Of a stretch of DNA of 64,000 nucleotides, positions 10,506 to 23,314 are shown piece after piece. The notes below the pieces were generated by a model. That model did not search any database, had not been told where the DNA came from, and saw nothing but the letters and a program-made list of their open reading frames with translations. The DNA is from Pelobates cultripes (lineage: Eukaryota > Chordata > Amphibia > Anura > Pelobatidae): NCBI GenBank assembly GCA_933207985.1, contig OW240916.1, positions 138,102,122 to 138,166,121 of the forward strand, read 5' to 3'. Positions within the stretch are counted from its first letter, which is position 1; each line of letters begins with the position of its first letter. Made by a program: the position numbers and the translations under genes.

Positions 10506-11494
10506 GGGGGGCATTTAACAAATTAGATACATTTTGACAGGAACAATAGGTTGATGAGGACACTGCTTAAACAAACTTAAAATCTAGGGTTGATTGGGTA
10601 TTAAAACACAACTAGAATGGAAGTGTGGGGGATAGGACCCAAATGACAGGGTGCAAAAGTAGCAGAAGGCAATGTTTGTACCAGAAGGCAATATTTGATT
10701 GAGAATGGCAGGCTCTTCCATAGGAATGGGGAAGCCCGTGAGATGTCCTGTAAGCTTACTTATATGATATGAACATCTGCTATTTTTAGAATTAAGGACA
10801 TGTAACTTCTAGGGTATATTCACAAAGCAGTGAGCTGTACAGAACTAAAAACCAACTTGAAAAATTTAGATCAAGACTTTCAAGTTAAAAAACAAAAAAC
10901 TGCACTCAGCTGTTTTGGAATGCATTGGTTGTTAAGGTACTAAAATTGGTCACTTAGTGAGCATATCACAAATGTTAACATTCCAAAAGGGGAAGCTCAA
11001 TTAGGCTCTAAGGCTAGTATACATATCCTGGGTTTCACCAATCATTGTATCTCAATGGATCTGTGAACATGGAGGAAAAATAGAATAAGTAAAAATGTCT
11101 TCTTATCACAATACAGTTCTTGAAATATAGTTTAGGCTAATTACTGCTTCAAAATGGTGATAGTTGTTATACCAGTGGTTGAGAAAGGGTCCATAGGCTT
11201 CACAAAAATATGAAATGAGTCAGTGAAACCAAAACGGTTAATTCATTAAAGCATATACCTGAGCATAATAAATGAATTAGTTCAAGGGATGTGGGTAATG
11301 TGCAACCTACTCCTCTGCCCATATATATATAAAAAAACACAGATGGACCTTACTTTTGAAAACCCAGTTCATGAAAGGAAAACTTATGGATGGCCAATTC
11401 TCTACCTGTAATAATACACAACTAAAAATGTACACGTTTGAAATCCATTCTGCAATAGCAACACCCATGTATGCCAGCCAAAGTAGTAGCAATA

Positions 11495-12090
11495 AAACAT
11501 TCTGCCTTTAAAAATAAATTGGAAAGGGTAATAGGTTGAATTTATGGAATGAATATCCGATTAACCTCTTACACATTTTTATTTCATTTAGATTTACCAG
11601 ATAGTAATATGTATTCTCATAGGTTGATGATACAGATTATAATGGCATCAAAAATTTGTATGGCCAAGCGATGGAAATCTAGTATAGTCCAGACATGGAC
11701 GGAGATACAAGCTCAGATAAATTTTCAAAAAATGATGGAAAAAGCAGTGTATGTTAATATGGGGAAAAAGGAGGAATTTTATAGAATACGGAATCCCTGG
11801 GAGAATAGAGATTTTTCAGAAGAGACCTAGAAGGCTGATTCCCTCTCCTCCCGACAATGCTCAAGATTGTATGAGTTTAGTATGATTGGTTGAATAATTG
11901 AGGTAGAGTGTAGCTACGTCATTTTGTTTAAATATAAAGATTTAATATAGTATGAAATTACAAAATAAATGTTTCAACAAATGATGATATGGTATTTGAT
12001 ATTTGAGCTAATTATGGCAAAGATATTATGAATTAAATACCATTATCTGATGTAAAAAAGAAAACAAAAAACAAACATTCTGCCTTTAAG
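11495..12090 (+). mobile_element. 5'-truncated L1 insertion with 17-bp target duplication
   Basis: The 17-bp sequence AAACATTCTGCCTTTAA occurs at 11495-11511 and again at 12074-12090. Between them lies an L1 ORF2 end, a short 3' region and an A-rich tail (about 12052-12073). This is the exact signature of target-primed reverse transcription. The insert proper is about 560 bp. Confidence 0.88.
11549..11830 (+). pseudogene. L1 ORF2 extreme C-terminus
   Basis: The frame reads LMIQIIMASKICMAKRWKS, then VQTWTEIQAQINF and FYRIRNPW near the end. This layout, a W-K rich helix then a W-E segment before the stop, is typical of the last 80 residues of L1 ORF2. The stop at 11828 is probably the natural one. 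The rest of the protein was never copied. Confidence 0.65.
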
Positions 12091-13310
12091 TTCATAACAC
12101 CCCTACTAATCAATGAATTCACCTATTTTAGTCACAACTGAAGTGCAGTCATATGCGACAAATATGATAGATTTACCTTTACTGCTAAAACCTGGTAATT
12201 TGCAAACATTTCTTCACGAAGAGCTTAATAAAATGGGTTTTATTGCCATCTACCTGCACACAAGCCTATAATTGCCACACAAGCATCAGTTGGAGTGCCA
12301 TGAAGCTAGTTGGCATTGGGCTGCAGAATATCTAAACCTGATTTTCAGCAGTAATGATACCCATGTCATCACAATGCTGTCTACTGGATGGCTCTGGTTT
12401 TGGTAGATACCAAGAGAATACAACCTACTTGACTGCATAGCTGGAAATAAAACATTTTGAGGAGGAGGGATAATGGTCAGCTCAGCAGTTGCTTCTTATG
12501 ATTTTGGTTATTTTCCAATTAAAGCACCTCCTAGAAATGTAGTGTACAATGTCATGCATTGATATGTGGACAATTCAAGACATCCAGCTTTGTGGTAACA
12601 GTTTGAGTGGTCTTGTCCTGCTTTAACACGAAAAGCAAAATTCATACAGTACTGTTTTGTCAAGATTATTAAGGAAGGTCTTTACTCATGTGCTGAGACC
12701 TCTGACATAAGTTTGAAAAATATTTAATTGTAGGTCCGAGAGGTTGCTTGTTTGATATTAATAAGTAGGAAATAGACTTTGGCGTGCCAGGGATTATGAC
12801 ATAAACCTCATCTAACACCTTTGGGATAAACTTTAACATTGATCATTGATTCTCTAATGTTCTTGTAGCTTCATTTTAGCACAACCCAGCAATAATATCC
12901 CAACATCCAATGGGAAGACCAGCAAAATGGTTCCCAGCTTCAGATTTATTCTTATGATTATGAATTTAAGTGTTCAAGGAGTAGATGTCCACATATGTTT
13001 TACTTTATAGTTTAGTTTGAAGCCTCCTGTAGATTTAATTTGAACATTTAATTTCCTCACCACTACTGTTCAACAATCATTTATAGTGTCAAGATTACTG
13101 ATGGTATCTAAATTATGCAATAAATTAATCATGCAATAAATCTCAATTGTGAATTTAACTGTTTTATTGTGGTTAATAACCTTAGTGGGGTTACAGGTTA
13201 GACATCTAGCTCGGTAGCCTTAGAAAATGACCTGTGCCATGTACATTGAGCTTCAAAGGCTTCAAGCTCATTAAATATTCATGGAATCCACTAAGATCTT
13301 CTTGATTTGC
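12091..13310. other. Unassigned AT-rich sequence
   Basis: No conserved coding frame, inverted repeat or recognisable repeat end was found. Confidence 0.4.
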
Positions 13311-13827
13311 TTAAAGGGAAACTATAGTGCCTGGCACTATAGCTTCCCCCTCTGTCAAGGCCACCCTCTCACAATGCTGAATAGGTTAATAACACCTTTC
13401 GTGACCTATCTGGGTCTAGCGCCGATGTCCCTCGGTGATGGCTCAGCTCCATTCACGCTCCTCAGGACGTTGGCGGGGGAGACCTAGCGCGCATGTGCGG
13501 CAATGGCCGCACTCACATCAGGATCTCCCCATAGGAAAGCATTATTGAATGCTTGCCTATGGGGAAAATCTGACACTGTAGGTCCTTATGCAGAGCATGA
13601 GGACGTCCAGCGTCAGATAATGGACCAAAAGTCAATTTCAATTTCGGAAGTCCCTCTAGTGTCTGTCTGGTAGACAACCACTAGAGGAAGAGTTAACCCT
13701 CAGAGGTAATTATTGCAGTTTATAAAAACTACAATAATTACTATTGCAGGGTTAAAGGTGATGGGATTTTGCACCCAGACCACTTCAATGAGCTTAAGTG
13801 GTGTGGGTGCCTACAGTGTCCCTTCAA
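13311..13827. mobile_element. TTAA MITE, copy 3
   Basis: The left TTAA is at 13311; the right site has become TCAA (13824-13827). The ends are AAGGGAAACTATAGTGCC and GGGTGCCTACAGTGTCCC. The left terminus forms a small hairpin (ATAGTGCC with GGCACTAT). The interior has an inverted pair around 13655-13685 (CTAGTGTCTGTCTGG and ACAACCACTAGAGG). Confidence 0.8.
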
Positions 13828-14569
13828 TGATCAGTACATAAATACAAATGCAGTTGCCACAAATAAAAGCATAGCATGTTAACTAAACAAAATATAATCT
13901 AGTGCTGATAAGGGTTTTTCTGGGGGTCCAGAAAGTGAAATATCATTGTCCTTAACCGTGTCACGGGTATATAAATGATTTGCAGAATATGCATCCAAAT
14001 CCCTGGATAATTTTTACAAGATTGTTAATACAGCAAATTATATTTGATTTAAAAAAAGCTAATTTTGTTTGCATTGGGTCCCCTGCAAAGGTCTCAGGCA
14101 TTACAGCACTAGCTCTCTTGGGACACCCTGCAGCTGCATGGGCCATTGGGGAGATCTAAAGATTTCCCTTATCTGATTCCCCGATCAAGCGTACTGCCAT
14201 TCTGCACTTTCAGTGAGTGCATATCATTGCTGATGCTCTATCATGGTCACAGACCAGAAGGGTGGATTTTCTGTGGTTTGCACATCCAGAGAGCAAACAG
14301 ACAGCCAGGGACCTAAGTTTAGTGCATCCATTCATGTCACAATAAATAAGGAAAATGGGAACATCAAAAACACCCTAACTTTAATCCACCCCAACAGATA
14401 TGCCACCCTCTCAGTCACCCTGTTACAGTCACCTCCTCCTCGGTCATTCTTATTTGCAGTCTGCCTTATAAAACACAGTCACCCTTATACACTGGCATCC
14501 CCTCACAGACAGTCACCCTTATACAACAGACAGTCATACACACCAAGACATCCCTCAAACACACAACAC

Positions 14570-14605
14570 TATATGTGTATATATATATATATACATTTTT
14601 ATTTG
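14570..14605. repeat. (TA)n microsatellite
   Basis: A short TATATATA run directly precedes the T-rich start of the next minus-strand element. Confidence 0.75.
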
Positions 14606-15890
14606 TAATTCTTTATTTTTGATGTGCTTAGTTAATTCAACGATGTCATCACACACAAATAAGGCAACAATCGAGATATATCACATTACAGTGTGTACAT
14701 AGAAAACAGCACATTTTGTTTGAATAGGATAAAAATAATATAGTGCAAGGCACATCATAGCCACTAAGATTAAATGTAACCGCTTGAAATGTGTAGAGAT
14801 TAAATATTTGGCTCAACAGACTATTGAAATGGAAATTACAGGTGCCATCCCCAGTATATATTATGAGTACCCCCCTCACCCCCGCCGTGAGGTCTGGAGT
14901 TAGCCGATGCCTGATTTGCAGAGCCTTTGGTAATGTACACTAAAGTTCTCCACTGCTGGGATCAGACTATTGTCCAGTGAGATGTGCACTGGGGCCTCAC
15001 CATGACATCCCCCTATCTTCAGCAACTTGTCGTCAGTATCGTGGTGAGTGTATGGTGGAATTGAATTTATGTATCTGGTATCGGGTCTCCACAGTCCTCG
15101 GCTTGGAAGTAGTAGTATTGTGCAGGACGGAAGGGACATTGGTGTCTGGTTAAGTGAGACATGTTACAGAGTCCTGTCTTTCCGGTGCTTATCCAGTAGT
15201 AGGTAAGGAGGAGTTTGGAGGTATCAGTAGACCCTCTGCCTCTCAGACAAGTGGGATAGGAAATCTGTGAAAATAGCATTCAGCTTGTGAAGTGTGGATG
15301 TTAAGGTACCCCAATAGTAAGCCCATTCCACCATTTGAGGGGCAGAGTGCCTATGCTGGTGCAGGTGCCATAGCATATGGAAATGTGCTCTTGAGGCTAG
15401 GATTACCCTAACCGACCCAGAGGAGGGAAGACAAGGGCCCAGACTCAAGGTTTCAGCCATCTGTGGTGGCGAAAGAGCAGCCATCTCCCATGCTTGTGGG
15501 CCACAAATATGAACAGGTGATCCCCTCACAAAAATCAGCTTATGTGGTATCGTCGTGGACACAGTGATGACCCCTCTCACTCAGCAGCCAAGATAAGTCA
15601 AGGAATGACATCTATCTGCGATATATTGAGTGTTTTTCACAGCAAAATGCAGGAGCTGTGATGACTTGTGTCTGTCCCATATACATACTGTGATAAACAG
15701 ATAAAATGTGACAAACGCTCCTTCCTATGAACGTTTGCCATGTCCCACCGACTGTGGTCCAGGTCTGGGACATCGCTTGGGAGTTACCCTGTCCAGCTGC
15801 CATTAGTAGCTTTCTCTGGGTGCCCTTAGCTCGGGCACAGTTGTAAAGGGGTACAGGGAGCTTCGCTACACATACAATTAAGAACATAAA
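14606..15890 (-). mobile_element. Possible minus-strand LINE 3' region, unclassified
   Basis: It starts on the plus strand with TTTTTATTTGTAATTC, i.e. an A-rich tail when read on the minus strand. Upstream (15067-15887) the minus strand has several overlapping open frames of 70-118 codons with moderate GC, unlike the AT-rich surroundings. None contains a motif I recognise. A retrotransposon 3' region fits better than a host gene, but the family is unproven. Confidence 0.3.
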
Positions 15891-16740
15891 AGAATAATAT
15901 GTATGAGAAAGAATTAAAAAAATATAGGGAGAAAAATGTCTTGGCTACATATTCATAATTTACATATTATGTTACACAAGAACACAGTTTTCTTATCTTT
16001 AACTTCATTATTTGGTAAATATTTTTAAAGCTTTTTGTGTCAAACTAAAATTGTATTTTTGTTTCCATTAAATAATGCCCTATTTACCTTTCCGGTGTTT
16101 TTTTTTTTTCAAAACCTTTTAGTAGTGAATGGGTAAATTAGTATGTTATTTTCGACCTTATATATATATTATGTTTGCTGCGATCTGTCATTTCTTCCTT
16201 AGATATCTTATACTGTACTTGAGGTTAATCATATAATATACAGTGTATAGCTATAAATATCTATAATTTATTACTTTTTAATTAAATGATCTCATATCAT
16301 AATTAAGATTGCATGCATTCCTAATCTCTTCATGGGGTGCTCACCACGCTAACCTTTAATTACTGTGATCTGTGATGATAAGATAAGCTTTATAGATTTT
16401 AGTAGCATTTCATTTACTAAATGCAAAGTAATGCTACATATAATTTTATTCTGTAGACAATAAATTAAACTATTTCATAGTTAATTATATATCTTAGTAA
16501 CCTTCATCAATTAGTTTGTCATACCATTGAAGAACTGCCTGGCAGAAGATCCTTCAAATTATATAATAAGACAGGAGGCTCACATTATGCATTAACTTTC
16601 TTTACGAAAACTCCAGCAGCAAAGAAATGTTTAATAAGGTTTAGTGAACAATAGACAAAAACAGTCAAATAACTGAAATGGAGTCCTCAACAGCCAATCA
16701 GCATCCAACATGGACTATATAACGTATGATCCCCAAATCT
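15890..16740. other. AT-rich sequence without recognised features
   Basis: The region is dominated by A/T runs. Nothing coding is seen. Confidence 0.5.
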
Positions 16741-16929
16741 CCTTTTTTCTTTGCTGCTCCATCAGAGGTATGTATTATATTTATGATGTATTCATTATTA
16801 AAGAATCACTTGGAATAAGACCTTTGAGTGCACCTCTTAATTTGTGGAATATACAGTGGTACGCTGGTTGCACCGAGGCATAAAGACTGAAAATATCTAA
16901 AGGGGTGAGTGCCAAGGACATTTACAATA

Positions 16930-17090
16930 TTTATATAAAATGTTCAAGTAGAGATTGTAGCCATATTAGTCCAATGATGTAGATGTAAAAAACAGATAAA
17001 ATTAGTATCTTGTAATACCTTTTTTTATTGGACTAACAGAATTTTTTAATGACAAGCTTTCGGGAGAACCTCCCTTTCTGAAGTCTATAG
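16930..17090 (-). mobile_element. Penelope-like 3' region, distal part
   Basis: It contains TATTGGACTAACAGAATTTT and GACAAGCTTTCGGGAGAACC, which I recognise as common text of vertebrate Penelope-like elements. It is separated from the rest of the element (20223-21410) by an hAT insertion; the last bases, GTCTATAG, are the hAT target duplication. Confidence 0.65.
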
Positions 17091-17479
17091 CAGTGGTTAC
17101 CAAAGTGTGGGTCGCAGGGCGATTCCCAGTGGGTCGCGCTGACCCACACATCCAGGGCCGCCGGGGAGTCAGGCAAGCAGACTGATTAGTCGGGCTCTCG
17201 GTCCGTGACAGCAGGCCCGACATTAGGAGGGAGCCCGGCGGCTTGCCCTGTATGCCACCAGGCTCCCTCCAATCAGTCTGCCCAGCACCTCCGGTCTGCA
17301 GCTCCGCCGGGTACAGAGCTGCAGACTGTGTGATAGAAGTCTCGCGAGCATGGCAACACTCTGGGAGCTGTGAGACTTTTATTACACAGTCTGCAGCTCT
17401 GCACCCGGCGGAGCTCAGACTGGAGAACCACAGAACCACCAGGGAATTTATGAAAGGTAGGACACAACCCCCAGACATC

Positions 17480-18440
17480 CCTCCTCCCCCCCATGTAACT
17501 CCTTCACTCCCTGCCCTCCCGTCAGTGTAACCCCTTCACTCCCTGCCCTCCCGCCAGTGTAACCCCTTCACTCCCTGCCCTCCCGCCAGTGTAACCCCTT
17601 CACTCCCTGCCCTCCCGCCAGTGTAACCCCTTCACTCCCTGCCCTCACCCCATGTAACACCTTCACTCCCTGCGCTCCCCCAGTGTAACCCCTTCACTCC
17701 CTGCCCTCCCCATGTAACCCCTTCACTCCCTGCACTCACCCCATGTAACCCCTTCACTCCCTGCCCTTACCCCATGTAACACCTTCACTCCCTGCCCTTA
17801 CCCCATGTAACACCTTCACTCCCTGCCCTTACCCCATGCACCTTCACTCCTGTGCTGGCCCCAGTGTAACCCCTTCACTCCCTGCCCTCCCCATGTAACC
17901 CCTTCACTCCTGCCCCACACTATAGCCCCTTCACTCCCTGCCCCCCATGTAACACCACTCCCTGCCCCCACACACTGTAACCCCTTCACTCCTGCCCTCC
18001 CCCCATGCAACCTTCACTCCCTGCCCTCCTAAGCTGTAACCCCTTCCTTGCCTGCCCTCCCAGCTGTAACCTTCCTCCCGCCCCCCCCTCACCACTGTAG
18101 CCCCTTCACTGCCTGCCCTCCCCACACTGCCCTGCCCTGAACCCCCTCCCTGCCCTCCCACACTGTAACCCCTTCACTCCCCTGCCCTCCCACACTGTAA
18201 CCCCTTCACTCCCGGCCCCCCTCACCACACTGTAACCCCTTCACTCCCGGCCCCCCTGCCCACACTGTAACCCATTCACTCCCTGCCCCTCACACTGTAA
18301 ACTTTTCTCCCCCTACCCCCACACTGTTACCCTTTCTTCCCCTGCCCGCCCACTGTAACCCTTTCTCACCTTGCCCTCACACTGCCCCCCACACTGTTAC
18401 CAGCACACACACTCCCTCCCACACCGTCACCCTCACCCTC
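17480..18440. repeat. C-rich minisatellite, unit about 28-32 bp
   Basis: The unit starts CCCCTTCACTCCCTGCCCTC and continues with a variable CCNCCAGTGTAA or CCATGTAA end. Early copies have a period of 32 bp (for example 17531 to 17563); later copies are shorter and more divergent. There are roughly 30 copies. Open frames in it on the minus strand are low-complexity G/V-rich and not genes. Confidence 0.95.
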
Positions 18441-18960
18441 ACCTACTGTCTCTGCGTGTATGTGTATCTGTGTGTATTGTGTGTCAGTGTGTATCTGTGT
18501 ACATAAGTGTCTGTGTATCTATGTGTGGGAGCTAGGTGTCATTGTGTGTATGTGTGTATTGCTGTGTCAGTGTGTGTCTCTGTATGTGTGTGTGTGTATA
18601 TATATGTGTATACACTTCACACATACTCCATACAAAAAACATGCTTACATTCAAACACACTGTGTATATGTATATTTTATAAACACAATACACACACCGC
18701 ATCTACTACACACGTACTGCAAACGCAGACAAACACACCTCAGCATTAAAACAATAAAATTATCTACAAACACCCCTTCATTCAAACACCAACACTACAC
18801 ACAAAAAGCACACCTGCATTTCAAGTCCGACACTACATACAAACACCCATGCATTCAGACGCAAACATTACAAACAAGTACACCACTACATTTCAATGGC
18901 AACAGTACATACAAATACACCCATACATGAACACATATACTTAATACAAAAACATGCTTA
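18440..18960. repeat. TG/CA-rich repeat with a diverged 'TTTGTATGTAGTG' minisatellite
   Basis: The first half is TGTGTATCTGTGTG-like. The second half, on the minus strand, repeats units around TGTTTGTATGTAGTGT and GAATGCA. The same units occur in the opposite orientation at 33850-34030. Confidence 0.85.
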
Positions 18961-19249
18961 CATTCAAACGCTCAAACACTGCTCACAAATATAACCCTGC
19001 AATGATAAGAAAATGGTAGATCCCCATCTGGTAAAGCATTGAAGTTCTCCGACAGATGGAGATCTACCTTTTGGCCACACTTGCACTAGAGGGGGGCCCA
19101 GAAAACATTCTTGCATCAGGGCAAACTCTACATTAGTTCCACCACTGGGATAATCAATGTGAGGTGCCTGGATGAAAGAGCAGGACACAGCACTTCTGAT
19201 TCTGAGTCTGTGAGTAAGCAGTTGTATGTCTCTAAAACTGATTGCCATG

Positions 19250-20130
19250 ATGTGCAAAGTTTCTGCCTCTAAAACTGCCATAATATCCCAGAATTATGCC
19301 TCTAAAACTGCCATGTTACACCAATTTTATGCATCTAAAACTGATTGCCATGGTGTTCCAATTTTATGCATCTGACTGTTTGCCATGGTGTGCCAATTGT
19401 ATGCCTCTGAAGCAGATTGCCATGATGTGCCAAGTTTATGTATCTAAAAGTGATTACCATGATATGCCAAGTTTATGCATCTAAAGCTTATTGCCATGGT
19501 GTGCCAAGTTTATGTATTTAAAGCTGCCATGATGTTCCAATTTTATGCCTCTAAAGCTAGTTGCCATGGTGTGCCAATTGTAAGCCTCTAAAACGGATTG
19601 CCATGGTGTGCCAATTGTTTGCACCTAAAGTTGCCATGATGTGCCAAGTTTATACATCTAAAACTGATTGCCATGATGTACCAATTTTATGCATCTAAAG
19701 CTGATTGCCATGGTATGCCAATTGAATGCATCTAAAGCAGATTGCTATAGTGTGCCAATTTTATGCATCTAAAGCGGAAATAATGTTCCAGTTGTATGCC
19801 TGTAAAGCTGATTGCCATGGTGTGCCAATTGTATACCTCTAAAGCTGATTGCCATGGTGTGCCAATTGTATGCATCTAAAGCGGATTTCCATGGTGTGCC
19901 AATTTTATGCCTCTAAAACTGATTGCCACAGTGTGCCAGTTGTGTGCATCTAAAGTGGATTGCTATAGTGTGCCAATTGTATGCCTCTAAAGCGGTTTGC
20001 CATGGTGTGCCAGTTTTATGCCTCTAAAAGTAATTGTCATGGTGTGCCAATTGTGTGCATCTAAAGCGGATTGCTATGGTGTGCCAATTGTATGCCTCTA
20101 AAGCTGATTGCCATGGTGTTCACTTTTTAA
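19250..20130. repeat. 37-bp minisatellite (GATTGCCATGGTGTGCCAAT)
   Basis: About two dozen copies of a unit with TATGCCTCTAAAGCTG followed by ATTGCCATGGTGTGCCAATTG. Some copies lack four or five bases, so the spacing slips between about 31 and 37 bp. It ends about 80 bp before the hAT right terminus. It encodes nothing credible. Confidence 0.95.
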
Positions 20131-20519
20131 AATATGCATTAAATGCAAGTGGGTCTCCAAACATTACCGTTTTAAAAAGTGGGTCTCGGCCCATAAAAAG
20201 TTTGGGAAGCCCTGGTCTATAGCATTTCTGAGCAAGACGACACATAGAATTCAAAGTTGAGTTGTGATACAGAGGTTAAAGAGACATGAGTGCTAGGTTT
20301 GATAGAAAATAGAGACAGGTTTGATAGAAAATAGACACCATTCTTGCAGAGGGTAAATATCTTGTGTGAAGATCACAGAAGGGGGGGGAGGAGAGAGAAA
20401 AAAAAACAAAAAAACAAGCAAACAGTGCAGAAGATGGTGCTAGAAGGAGGGAGTAAAAACAAAATAATTATTCATATTAAGAATGCATGAATTTCATGCA
20501 TGAAGAGTTACAGGATATG

Positions 20520-20738
20520 CATGAAGACCTATATCCAGCATACACAGACACACACATGTACATATACACAAGTAGTGTATATGTACAAGTATACACAAGT
20601 ACAAGTACATACAACAATATACATATAAATATAACCAAATGCCCAAATATATGTACATGCACACCTACACATACATCCACACACAAGCACCAATATATGT
20701 ACCTACACATATACAAATGTGCCTACACACACACACAC

Positions 20739-20769
<31 letters not shown>

Positions 20770-20905
20770 TGTATACATAAGTATACGCATACACAAACAC
20801 ATGAACACATATACATACATGCACATTAACTTATACACAAATACAAATGCACAGTCCCATATATAAGCATACATGCATATGAGTATGGGAAAGCATAGGT
20901 CTACA
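20520..20905. repeat. CA/TA-rich microsatellite block
   Basis: Mixed ACACATACA and ATACATATA text with a pure AT core at about 20745-20770. The short open frames on both strands are repeat translations. Confidence 0.9.
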
Positions 20906-20999
20906 CATAGAATGAACATATCCTTGGAATGCATTTTAAAATGTTGATACGGATGACAGAACAGTAAGATAATGTGGGGGATTGTTCATGTAAAGTGTT

Positions 21000-21407
21000 G
21001 GTAGTTGGACAGGAAACCCAAATCAATATTTAGTCCTCTATTCTTGCTGTTAAACAATTGGATCATTCTGGCCTCAAATGTTTTTCTTTATTGTGTATTT
21101 TTAAAACCCCCCTTTCAGTACTTTGATTTTTAGGTTCTTCGTTGAGTGGCCAGGCTGGGTAAAGTGTTGTCCCATAGACGTGCAATAGGATTCTTCTTTG
21201 TGGTGTTTAATGGAGTGTCTGCATATTCATTCTGCCATTTAATGGCTGGGTGGTTTCCCCAATGTAGCATCCTAGGTGGCATTTGGTGCAGTGAATCATA
21301 TATGCCACATTGCTGGATGTGCAGGAGTACGAACCTTTAATGCTGTGTGTGGCTGTGTTGTCTGTGCATATGTGCCAGCAGTTTAGTTTTGGTTTAATCT
21401 TTATCAC
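21000..21407 (-). pseudogene. Penelope GIY-YIG endonuclease remnant
   Basis: The minus frame 21407-21207 reads SIKGSYSCTSSNVAYMIHC, then TKCHLGCYIGETTQ, matching the Penelope endonuclease with its zinc-binding CxxC and the GIY-YIG half (Y-IGET). After the frame breaks, the expected continuation (MGQHFTQPGHSTKNLKIKVL, then FGFP) can be read from 21190 down to about 21010 with stops. It acts in nicking target DNA in intact elements; this copy is dead. Confidence 0.8.
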
Positions 21408-21908
21408 TATTCTACTATTAATCTGTATATATTACAGTATTACTCTATATTAGTTCACTATATTATTAATGTCATGTATTGGGTATTGCTATAGTCTCGC
21501 GGCACCACTAGTGGCACTATTCTTGGGCGGCGACATTTAAGTTTATCTTTATTCGATAGTATTGCATTGGGTGTATATGGGACATTTCAATGTGCATTTG
21601 TAAATTTCAACTGAATTTCATTATTTGACCAGTTTTCTTAGTTTTCATGTACATTAATTTGATGGTTTTTGCAATTCGCAGTGCTCACACTTTCAGTTAG
21701 TTGCCCATTTCAGGCTTATATATTTCCTCAAAATTTTATCACGGGATTTCACAGTGAGTTAATTATTTTTATCACCCACTTTACTTCAGAAGAGGTTTTT
21801 TCCCCTTACTGGATTTCTGTCACGGGTTTTCACTTCACTTTTTAACTGTTTCAATACTAGTGCTTAGTTTATAGTTTATTCATTCATTTATTGTTACTGA
21901 CTTTAATT

Positions 21909-22960
21909 ATGAGTTCTAACGAACATAAGAGAGCTCCTTCTCAGTCACCAATACCTGGTACTTCTAATGATTGTCAAATCCTCACTGAGGATACTTTGGA
22001 ATTATCTGTACATGAAACTGTTTCAACTGCAATACTCACTGCTATGTCATTGTTATTTGGTAAATACGTGGCTATGGCGATAAACCATTCTAATAAGTCG
22101 TCAGAAGACTCAGGTGGTTAAAACCCCTCAGACCAATTCTGGTCGTCTGTAGAGTCTGAACATCAATTAGCTCAGGGATTCAGGAGGTCTGGGAAGGTTA
22201 CCCAGAAACGTAAACATTGCCTTTGACAGTCCTATAGACTACCCCACTTGTTAAAAATGTCATAAAAAGGGGAAGGTCCGAGATCATAATGAAATGTGTA
22301 TCTCATGCGATTTAAAAAAAATGGAAAAGAAAAACACTCAAAAGACCCTTCGCCCTGTGAGGAAGACAAACGTGCACAGAAGGCCACTGGTAGGAGCAAA
22401 CCTGACTCCTTTCAAACCTCCCCTGACAATTCATTTTCTGCTTCAGAAAATGAAGACTGATTTTGATTCGGCCTCAAGTTACTCCTTATGCCCTAGGGCA
22501 CCTGAGCATCCAATGACGAGGACATTATTTTGAATATAAATAATCAATCCAGATCATATATATAAATATTCAATCCAGATCATATTAAACATCTTCATTC
22601 AGCTGAATGGGTTCCTATGGCTCATGTAGCCAAATATTTGGAATTTTGATTGAAGAAACCCATTGACCAGGCAACCAGAAACAAATTGATGGCTGAATGC
22701 TCTAGACCAACTTTATTGAATGAAGTCGCACAGAGCCCTCATTTGGATCCTAGCATAATCAAATTTTTAATAATATCATTGAAGTACCCTAACAAAGGAC
22801 TAGACAGGTCCTTAAAGTCCTGCCATGACAAATTGATTGACATCTCGGTCCTGTGGCAAACATTTTTTAGATGTTGGAACAATCTGCTGCCTCTGGGATT
22901 TCTCTCAGTATTAATATTCTTAGAATCTGGACCTAACACATTGTATGTTTTTTAGGAAAT
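21909..22960 (+). pseudogene. DIRS gag-like remnant
   Basis: It starts at an ATG (21909) with MSSNEHKRAPSQSP. Further on a cysteine pair (MCISCDL, 22294) resembles the short zinc-knuckle-like motif of DIRS gag. The frame at 22650-22950 reads KKPIDQATRNKLMAECSRP, then DPSIIKFLI and KGLDRSLKSCHDKLIDI, a well-conserved block of vertebrate DIRS gag. Stops and shifts separate the pieces. Confidence 0.7.
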
Positions 22961-23314
22961 GCTAACGTGGCTTTGACAAGCAAATGCCGCAGGTCAATTC
23001 TCATGAAGATTGACCCTCAGTTGACTAATTTAGCCACTTCAGAATCTCTGCCATATGCAGAAGGTCTCCTATTTGGAGATTATTTTATAAAGACATAAAA
23101 AAAATGTCAATATTTTTTCTTCACTTGAGAAGGCACAGATGTCATTCAAAAGATCGTGTAACCCTAAGGTTTTCAGTGGAGCTGGAAGAGGACAGAAGTG
23201 TTCTTCTAGCCACTTCTATCAAAATAGACAGGTTCCAACAAATCAGTTCTAGTCAAACAGACCCTCTTTTGGTAACCAGCAAACCTTTCCTTTCTTTCCC
23301 TTTCGTGGCAGACT

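Larger units (their letters stand above)
17091..20214. mobile_element. 3.1-kb non-autonomous hAT element carrying three tandem arrays
   Basis: The left end is CAGTGGTTACCAAAGTGTGG; the right end read on the minus strand is CAGGGCTTCCCAAAC. The flanks are identical: GTCTATAG at 17083-17090 and 20215-20222, so this is an intact 8-bp hAT target duplication. Inside there is no transposase, only three blocks of tandem repeats: a C-rich 28-32-bp array, CA/TG-rich repeats and a 37-bp array. The open frames at 17002-17530 are incidental. Confidence 0.9.
20223..21410 (-). mobile_element. Penelope-like element, 3' part (minus strand)
   Basis: The minus strand carries a GIY-YIG endonuclease remnant at 21407-21207, its downstream tail to about 20960, then a 3' region that resumes at 16930-17090 on the other side of the hAT insertion. 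The reverse-transcriptase half is missing, so the copy is 5'-truncated near 21410. Microsatellite expansion fills 20520-20900. Confidence 0.75.

Noticed and set aside
14243..14608. Open frame of 121 codons
   Set aside because: The second half runs through CA-rich and TA-repeat sequence and no domain is recognisable.
17002..17530. Overlapping open frames of 73-158 codons on both strands
   Set aside because: The frames cross the hAT boundary at 17091 and run into the C-rich array; the GC-rich sequence gives frames by chance.
19250..20130. Regular repeats resembling a CRISPR array
   Set aside because: Copies are directly adjacent without unique spacers, unit length slips and the DNA is clearly eukaryotic; it is a minisatellite.
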